Below are positions 1 to 4,358 of a stretch of DNA of 6,948 nt, piece after piece. The stretch comes from an uncultured Bacteroidales bacterium. GTDB taxonomy: Bacteria; Bacteroidota; Bacteroidia; Bacteroidales; P3. Positions within the stretch are counted from its first letter, which is position 1, and each line of letters opens with the position of its first letter. The DNA is taken from the NCBI GenBank assembly GCA_947176325.1, contig CAMWQD010000059.1, positions 1 to 6,948 of the forward strand. The letters are read 5' to 3'. The position numbers were made by a program, and so were the translations under genes. The notes below the pieces were generated by a model, which worked only from the letters and a program-made list of their open reading frames with translations, ran no database searches and was not told the origin of the DNA.

Positions 1-393
1 GTCCTGATGGTCGCCGAAGATAGACAGGGCGTGCGAGGCCAGGGCGCGGGCGGAAACGTGGAACACGCCCGGCAGCAGTTCACCGGCAATCTTGTACATA
101 TTGGGAATCATCAACAGCAAGCCCTGCGAAGCCGTGTAGGTGGTGGTGAGGGCGCCGGCCTGCAAGGAACCGTGAACGGCTCCGGCGGCTCCGGCCTCCG
201 ACTGCATCTCGATGACGCGGACTTTTTCGCCGAACATGTTGGTTCTTCCTTGCGAAGCCCATTCGTCGATGTGCTCGGCCATAGGAGAAGAAGGAGTGAT
301 GGGGTAGATGGCGGCCACCTCGCTGAACATAGAGGCTACGTGCGCCGTGGCTTCATTCCCGTCACAGGTCATGAATTTTTTTTCTTTTGCCAT
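1..393 (-). CDS. nifJ: Pyruvate:ferredoxin (flavodoxin) oxidoreductase, N-terminal part (runs off the left edge)
   Basis: This enzyme oxidatively decarboxylates pyruvate with CoA to acetyl-CoA and CO2, passing electrons to ferredoxin or flavodoxin in the cytoplasm; it is the central acetyl-CoA source in anaerobes. Only 131 codons are visible, starting from ATG at 393-391; the family's single-chain form is about 1,200 residues, so roughly 90% lies outside. The visible part is the start of domain I. It carries YPITPSSPMAE (residues 30-40), IEMQSEAGAAGAVHG (61-75), TASQGLLLMIPNMYKIAGE (87-105) and FHVSARALASHALSIFGDHQ (111-130). From memory of the Desulfovibrio africanus enzyme, T33, E66 and R116 align with its Thr31, Glu64 and Arg114 (pyruvate and thiamine-diphosphate site) at a constant offset of two, so the catalytic residues seen are intact. 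A second Met at residue 8 follows an A-rich stretch and could be an alternative start. It is divergent from the peptidase gene. Family identity is very sure; the electron acceptor is not determinable. Confidence 0.95.
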   Translation of the reverse strand, partial: MAKEKKFMTCDGNEATAHVASMFSEVAAIYPITPSSPMAEHIDEWASQGRTNMFGEKVRVIEMQSEAGAAGAVHGSLQAGALTTTYTASQGLLLMIPNMYKIAGELLPGVFHVSARALASHALSIFGDHQD

Positions 394-430
394 GATTCTA
401 TTAGGTTTTTGCTTTTTATCCAAGGCTATC

Positions 431-467
431 CGCGCGTTTTCATGCAGGCGCGAAAAAACGGCGCGAA
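431..467. repeat. GC-rich direct and inverted repeats in the PFOR leader/promoter
   Basis: GGCGCGAA occurs twice, at 447-454 and 460-467, with 13 bp from start to start. In addition CGCGCGTTTT (431-440) is complementary to AAAACGGCGCG (455-465) with one bulged base, so this region can fold into a hairpin in RNA. The right-hand copy of the direct repeat overlaps the candidate minus-strand -7 box at 464-471. The arrangement could be an operator or a leader structure, or only local composition; no known regulator site is recognised. Confidence 0.35.
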
Positions 468-471
468 GGTA
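464..471 (-). promoter_or_regulatory. Candidate -7 promoter element for the PFOR gene
   Basis: Read on the minus strand the box is TACCTTCG, one mismatch from the Bacteroidetes -7 consensus TAnnTTTG, and it is preceded by an A-rich stretch (AAAAAATCG). Transcription would begin near position 457, giving a leader of about 65 nt before the ATG at 393. I see no clear TTTG at the -33 position. An alternative minus-strand box with a perfect consensus match, TATTTTTG, lies at 544-537 and would give a leader of about 140 nt. Which one is used cannot be decided from sequence. Confidence 0.35.
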
Positions 472-517
472 CGATTTTTTCTGCTTATTTTTTAGGAAAA
501 TATGATTTGAGTTTTCG

Positions 518-525
518 TATCTTTG
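518..525 (+). promoter_or_regulatory. Candidate -7 promoter element for the peptidase operon
   Basis: TATCTTTG matches the Bacteroidetes -7 consensus TAnnTTTG at all fixed positions. It lies 44 bp before the peptidase ATG at 570, so transcription would begin near 531 with a leader of about 40 nt. The upstream -33 TTTG is not at the expected spacing; a TTTG at 506-509 is too close and the sequence near 492-495 (TTAG) is only a weak match. It is the only good plus-strand candidate I see in the divergent intergenic region. Confidence 0.5.
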
Positions 526-546
526 TAACTTGTGTGCAAAAATAGG

Positions 547-573
547 ATGAACGCTAATTTTAAGTGTGTATGA
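547..573 (+). other. Possible 8-codon leader ORF overlapping the peptidase start
   Basis: An ATG at 547-549 opens a short frame reading MNANFKCV, ending with TGA at 571-573. That stop overlaps the peptidase ATG (570-572) in an ATGA arrangement typical of translational coupling. The short frame lies in the predicted leader of the transcript from the box at 518-525. There is no proper ribosome-binding site before it (TAGG directly abuts the ATG), and an ORF this short arises easily by chance, so it is recorded as a possibility only. Confidence 0.15.
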
Positions 574-1961
574 AGCAAATTTATAGGATTTTAAGTTTGG
601 TTCTGATAGGAGCGGCGGGCGTGGCGACCGCCGGCGCGCAGAGCCTTGGCGCGCCGGAAATGGACGCGTTGCGGAAAAGTTTCGTGAAGGATGCCCCCAC
701 GGTGGCCATGCAGAATGTGCTTACGGGCGATGCCGACCTCAAGGCGCAGGCTCTGAACCGCGACATGCAGGGCAAGATAGACCACTATTTTAAATATAGG
801 GTGAAGGTGAAGGGCGTTACCGACCAAAAGAAATCGGGCCGGTGCTGGATGTTCACCTCCATGAACGTGCTTCGCCCGGGGGTTATGGAAAAATATGGTC
901 TGGACGAATTCGACTTTTCTCACAACTATCTCTATTTCTACGATATATTGGAGAAATCGAACCTCTTTTTGGAAAATGTCATCCGCACCGCCAAAAACGA
1001 TATAGCCGACCGTGACGTGATGCATCTGTTCTCGGAGCCGGTGAACGACGGCGGGGTGTGGAACCTCTACTATAACTTGGCCGAGAAATACGGCGTGGTG
1101 CCGGCGGAGGTGATGCCCGAAACCGAACATTCGGACAACACCCGGCAGATGTGCGCGCTTGTGAACGAGAGCCTGCGCCGCACGGGCATGGATATCCGCC
1201 ACATGGTGGAGAAGGGTGCCAAGGGAAAGGCGCTTGCCGAGCGCAAGATGAGCGGCCTGAAGGATGTGTACCGCATTCTGGCGCTCTGTCTGGGCGAGCC
1301 GCCCGCCGAATTCTCCTGGCGGTACAAAGACAAGAACGGCGACATTCAGGAGCTGAAGGACTACACGCCCCTGCGTTTCTATACCGAAATCAAGCCCGAA
1401 GGATACGCCCCCGACAACTACATCATGATTATGAACGACCCCACGCGTCCTTATTATAAGATGTATGAGATAGAGAACTACCGCAACACCTACGAGGGGC
1501 TCAACTGGGTGTATCTGAACCTGCCCGCCGACGATATCAAGGCGGCGGCCTTGGCCTCCATCAAGAACAACGAGGCGATGTATGCGTCGTGCGACGTGGC
1601 CAAGCAGTTCGACGGCAAGAAGGGTATTTCCGCGCCCGGGCTCTACGACTACGAGTCTATGCTGGGCGTGCGCTTGAATATGGATAAGGCCGACCGTATC
1701 TGGAGCCGTCAGAGCGGGTCGAGCCACGCGATGACGCTGGTGGGTTGCGATGTGGACGAGAACGACAGGCCCGTGAAGTGGGAGTTTGAGAACAGCTGGG
1801 GAGCCACGGCGGGGCACAAGGGCTACATCACCTTTACCGACGATTGGTTCAGCGAGTATATGTTCCGTCTGGTAATCCGCAAGGACTACTTGGACGAAAA
1901 GGCCAAGGCCGCGCTCGGCACCAAGCCCGAGAAACTGCCCATGTGGGATTTTATGTTCTGA
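570..1961 (+). CDS. pepC: Secreted C1B cysteine peptidase (aminopeptidase C / bleomycin hydrolase family)
   Basis: A papain-fold peptidase of the PepC/bleomycin hydrolase family, which trims amino acids from peptide N-termini. With the ATG start it has 463 residues, close to the usual 440-480. The catalytic set is complete: oxyanion Gln86 and nucleophile Cys92 in VTDQKKSGRCWMF (83-95), His386 in SSHAMTLVGCD (384-394) and Asn408 in FENSWG (406-411). The C-terminus (LPMWDFMF) resembles the family's C-terminal arm, which enters the active site and limits it to exopeptidase action. Unlike the classical cytoplasmic enzymes it has a signal peptide: K2, a hydrophobic stretch at about 8-19, then AGA|QS with cleavage after residue 23, so it probably works in the periplasm. 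I prefer ATG at 570 to an in-frame GTG at 564 because TAA at 561-563 precedes it immediately and the signal peptide begins well there. It is the first gene of a three-gene plus-strand cluster. Family is certain; substrate and exact location are inferred. Confidence 0.93.
   Translation: MKQIYRILSLVLIGAAGVATAGAQSLGAPEMDALRKSFVKDAPTVAMQNVLTGDADLKAQALNRDMQGKIDHYFKYRVKVKGVTDQKKSGRCWMFTSMNVLRPGVMEKYGLDEFDFSHNYLYFYDILEKSNLFLENVIRTAKNDIADRDVMHLFSEPVNDGGVWNLYYNLAEKYGVVPAEVMPETEHSDNTRQMCALVNESLRRTGMDIRHMVEKGAKGKALAERKMSGLKDVYRILALCLGEPPAEFSWRYKDKNGDIQELKDYTPLRFYTEIKPEGYAPDNYIMIMNDPTRPYYKMYEIENYRNTYEGLNWVYLNLPADDIKAAALASIKNNEAMYASCDVAKQFDGKKGISAPGLYDYESMLGVRLNMDKADRIWSRQSGSSHAMTLVGCDVDENDRPVKWEFENSWGATAGHKGYITFTDDWFSEYMFRLVIRKDYLDEKAKAALGTKPEKLPMWDFMF
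631..657 (+). repeat. Perfect 9-bp GC inverted repeat within the signal-peptide end of the peptidase gene
   Basis: CCGGCGCGC (631-639) and its exact reverse complement GCGCGCCGG (649-657) enclose a 9-nt loop. The predicted hairpin lies about 60-90 nt into the coding region, over codons 21-30, which encode the signal peptidase site and first mature residues. It may slow ribosomes as the signal peptide emerges, or merely reflect Ala/Gly-rich GC-biased codons. Confidence 0.45.
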
Positions 1962-1981
1962 TTTAACTAAAAACCAAAGAT

Positions 1982-3046
1982 ATGCGCAAGTCTGTTTTAT
2001 CGTGGGGCGTGGCGGCGGTTCTGTCGCTTCTGCTGTTTACGCACCTTTCCGCACAGGAAAAGAAAAGTTATGATGTGGGGATGATAGGGTTCTACAACTT
2101 GGAAAACCTTTTCGACACCATCGACGACCCCAACACCAACGACCAGGAGTTCCTTCCTACCGGGGGCTACGCCTGGACGGGTACTAAGTATCGCAGCAAA
2201 TTGCACAATCTGGCCACGGTGATTGCCAAAATCGGCACCGATGAAAAGGGCCTGAACCTGCATTGTCCCGATATTTTGGGCGTGAGCGAGATAGAGAACC
2301 GCACGGTGCTGGAAGACTTGGTGGCGCAACCCGAACTGGCGCCCTACAACTTCGGTATCGTGCACTACGACGGGCCCGACCGCCGCGGGGTGGACGTGGG
2401 GCTGCTCTACAAGAAGGACAAATTTACGTTGTTGGGTTCGCGCTCGGTGAACATTCCTTACGAGCGTCTGGGCTTCTATACCCGCGACCAGCTTGTGGTG
2501 ACGGGCATCTATATGGGCGACACCATTCACTTGATTGTGAACCACTGGCCTTCGCGTCTGGGTGGGGAGAAACGGAGCTCGCCCAAGCGGGAACTGGCCG
2601 CCGAATACAGCCGCGGCATCGTGGACAGCCTCTTGGCCGTGAATCCCAACGCCAAGGTGGTGTTGATGGGCGACTTGAACGACGACCCCTACAACAACAG
2701 TGTGGTGAAAATCATGAACGCCCCCAAGGAGGACGACTACACCAAACTGCAAGCGGGGCAGATGTATAACGCTTCCTACGGGGCGTATAAGTTGGGCAAC
2801 GGCACGCTCTGCTATCGCGGCAAGTGGAACTTGTTCGACCAAATGCTTCTTACGCAGGGTTTTGTAGGCAAGGATCGTTCCACGCTCAAATTCTACGGCT
2901 ATCGGATTTACCGCGATCCGATGCTTTTGCAGAAAAGCGGACAGTATGCGGGCTATCCCTTGCGTACCCACGCGGGCGGGGTGTGGCTGAACGGTTACAG
3001 CGACCACTTCCCCGTATTTATGGTTGTCATCAAAGAAAAAAAATAA
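1982..3046 (+). CDS. Exported endonuclease/exonuclease/phosphatase (EEP) family protein
   Basis: A 354-residue metal-dependent hydrolase of the EEP (DNase I-like/exonuclease III-like) superfamily, whose members cut phosphodiester bonds in nucleic acids, phosphoinositides or other phospho-substrates. All expected active-site motifs are present in order: FYNLENLFD (37-45, with the conserved Asn), SEIEN (102-106, metal-binding Glu103), VNHWPSR (186-192, His188), MGDLNDDP (229-236, Asp231 and Asn233) and SDHFPV (340-345, Asp341-His342). The N-terminus is a signal peptide, with a hydrophobic run at about 8-22 and likely cleavage at LSA|Q after residue 24; there is no lipobox Cys, so a soluble periplasmic or secreted protein is expected. 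The YNLENLFD opening and the segment WTGTKYRSKLHNLATVIAKI (65-84) are typical of the Bacteroidetes subgroup of this family. It lies 20 bp after the peptidase stop and 4 bp before the CoA-transferase start, so it is probably cotranscribed with both. Substrate cannot be named; an extracellular nuclease or phosphodiesterase is most likely. Confidence 0.9.
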   Translation: MRKSVLSWGVAAVLSLLLFTHLSAQEKKSYDVGMIGFYNLENLFDTIDDPNTNDQEFLPTGGYAWTGTKYRSKLHNLATVIAKIGTDEKGLNLHCPDILGVSEIENRTVLEDLVAQPELAPYNFGIVHYDGPDRRGVDVGLLYKKDKFTLLGSRSVNIPYERLGFYTRDQLVVTGIYMGDTIHLIVNHWPSRLGGEKRSSPKRELAAEYSRGIVDSLLAVNPNAKVVLMGDLNDDPYNNSVVKIMNAPKEDDYTKLQAGQMYNASYGAYKLGNGTLCYRGKWNLFDQMLLTQGFVGKDRSTLKFYGYRIYRDPMLLQKSGQYAGYPLRTHAGGVWLNGYSDHFPVFMVVIKEKK

Positions 3047-3050
3047 AGGT

Positions 3051-4355
3051 ATGTTGACCTCTTTCAAAATCGTTTCCGCCGAAGAAGCGGTAAAAGTGAT
3101 CAAGACCGACGACAGGGTGCATATCCATGCTATCGGTTGCGCGCCGCAGAAACTGATTGCGGCCATGTGTGAGCGCGGGCGTCGCCGCGAATTCAAGAAT
3201 GTGCGTATCCAGCACCTGCACACCGAAGGGCCGGCGCCCTACACGGCGCCCGAGTTCGAGGGCGTTTTCTGCATGGAGTCGTTCTTTGCGGGCGCCAACG
3301 TGCGCAAGGACACGCAGGCCGGCTATGCCGACTATATTCCGGGCTTTCTGCAAGACACCCAGCGTCTTATCCGCGAGGGTATCTGCCGTCCGAATGTGGC
3401 CTTGATTCAGGTGTCGCCTCCCGACAAGCACGGTTATGTGTCGTTGGGCTGCTCGGTGGACGCTACCTTGGCCGCCGTGGAGACGGCCGACACGGTTATC
3501 GCCACAATCAACAAGAATATGCCGCGTTCCTTGGGCGACGCGCTTATTCCGATGAGCATGATCGACATCTTCACCGAAGACAATGCGCCGCTCATCGAGG
3601 GGCATTTCGCCCAGCCTTCGCCCGAAGAGGCGCAGATAGGCAAGTATGTGGCCGAGTTGATTGAAGACGGCGCCACCTTGCAGATGGGCATCGGCTCCAT
3701 TCCCAATGCGGTGCTCTCGCAGTTGGGCAACCACAAGAACTTGGGCGTGCATACGGAGATGTTCGCCGACGGGGTGCTCAACCTCGTGCGCAAGGGCGTT
3801 ATCAACGGCATGAACAAGAAGATAGACAAGGGCAAGATTGTTTCCACCTTCGTGATGGGAAGCAAGGAAGTGTACGACTTCCTCGACGACAATCCCGGGG
3901 TGGCGATGATGGATGTGGGATACACCAACAACGAGTTCATCATTGCCAAGAATCCCAAGGTGACGGCCATCAACTCCGCCTTGCAGATAGACCTGACGGG
4001 GCAGGTGTGCGCCGATTCGCTCGGCACCAAGTTCTATTCGGGTGTGGGCGGTCAGGTGGACTTTATCCGCGGGGCTTCGTTGAGCGAGGGAGGCAAGCCT
4101 ATCATCGCCATGCAGTCGGTAACCAACAAGGGGGTGAGCAAAATCGCGCCCGTGCTGACTTCGGGGGCGGGGGTAGTGACTACGCGCGCCCATGTGCAAT
4201 GGATTGTTACCGAATACGGTGCGGTGAACCTCTACGGCAAGACCTTGCAGGATCGTGCCAAAGCGCTCATCTCGATTGCGCACCCCGACCACCGCGAAGA
4301 GCTGGATAGGGCCGCGTTCGAACGCTTCGGTTCGCACTATCATTTTGTTTGTTAG
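3051..4355 (+). CDS. Acetyl-CoA hydrolase/transferase family CoA-transferase (4-hydroxybutyrate CoA-transferase-like)
   Basis: A 434-residue cytoplasmic enzyme of the family that moves CoA between an acyl-CoA and a free acid through a glutamyl-CoA thioester. Its length and motifs fit the 4-hydroxybutyrate/butyrate subgroup better than the roughly 500-residue succinyl-CoA:acetate subgroup. Signatures are VSPPDKHGYVSLG (121-133), LQMGIGSIPNAVLSQL (210-225), LGVHTEMFADGV (231-242), SGVGGQVDFIRGAS (330-343) and TEYGAVNLYGKTLQDRAKAL (387-406). Glu236 in HTEM matches the catalytic Glu238 of Clostridium aminobutyricum AbfT, from memory of that sequence. No signal peptide is present. I chose ATG at 3051; an in-frame TTG at 3024 would overlap the preceding gene and add a Lys-rich tail foreign to the family. 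ATAAAGGT precedes the ATG but is too close to act as a standard ribosome-binding site. Acetate or a related short acid is the probable partner, perhaps feeding from PFOR-derived acetyl-CoA. Exact substrates are not determinable; no other butyrate or 4-hydroxybutyrate genes are in view. Confidence 0.92.
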   Translation: MLTSFKIVSAEEAVKVIKTDDRVHIHAIGCAPQKLIAAMCERGRRREFKNVRIQHLHTEGPAPYTAPEFEGVFCMESFFAGANVRKDTQAGYADYIPGFLQDTQRLIREGICRPNVALIQVSPPDKHGYVSLGCSVDATLAAVETADTVIATINKNMPRSLGDALIPMSMIDIFTEDNAPLIEGHFAQPSPEEAQIGKYVAELIEDGATLQMGIGSIPNAVLSQLGNHKNLGVHTEMFADGVLNLVRKGVINGMNKKIDKGKIVSTFVMGSKEVYDFLDDNPGVAMMDVGYTNNEFIIAKNPKVTAINSALQIDLTGQVCADSLGTKFYSGVGGQVDFIRGASLSEGGKPIIAMQSVTNKGVSKIAPVLTSGAGVVTTRAHVQWIVTEYGAVNLYGKTLQDRAKALISIAHPDHREELDRAAFERFGSHYHFVC

Positions 4356-4358
4356 GGA

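Noticed and set aside
421..428. TAGCCTTG on the minus strand as another PFOR -7 box.
   Set aside because: It has one mismatch, no suitable -33 element and would leave a leader of only about 20 nt; the box at 464-471 has a more typical context, though neither is proven.
7..495. Plus-strand open frame opposite the PFOR N-terminus.
   Set aside because: The minus strand gives an unmistakable PFOR sequence across 1-393, and the plus-strand product is low-complexity Gly/Arg-rich and ends in the intergenic region.
564..569. GTG at 564 as an earlier start of the peptidase.
   Set aside because: It adds only two residues ahead of a normal signal peptide that begins well at the ATG at 570, and directly follows an in-frame TAA.
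591..1817. Long open frame antisense to the peptidase gene; similar ones lie opposite the EEP gene, the CoA-transferase and recQ.
   Set aside because: The translations are His/Arg/Val-rich with no recognisable domain and mirror well-supported genes. They are the usual by-product of GC-rich codon use that avoids stops on the opposite strand.
3024..3050. TTG at 3024 as the start of the CoA-transferase.
   Set aside because: It would overlap the EEP gene and add a Lys-rich N-terminal extension not seen in the family; ATG at 3051 fits the family start.
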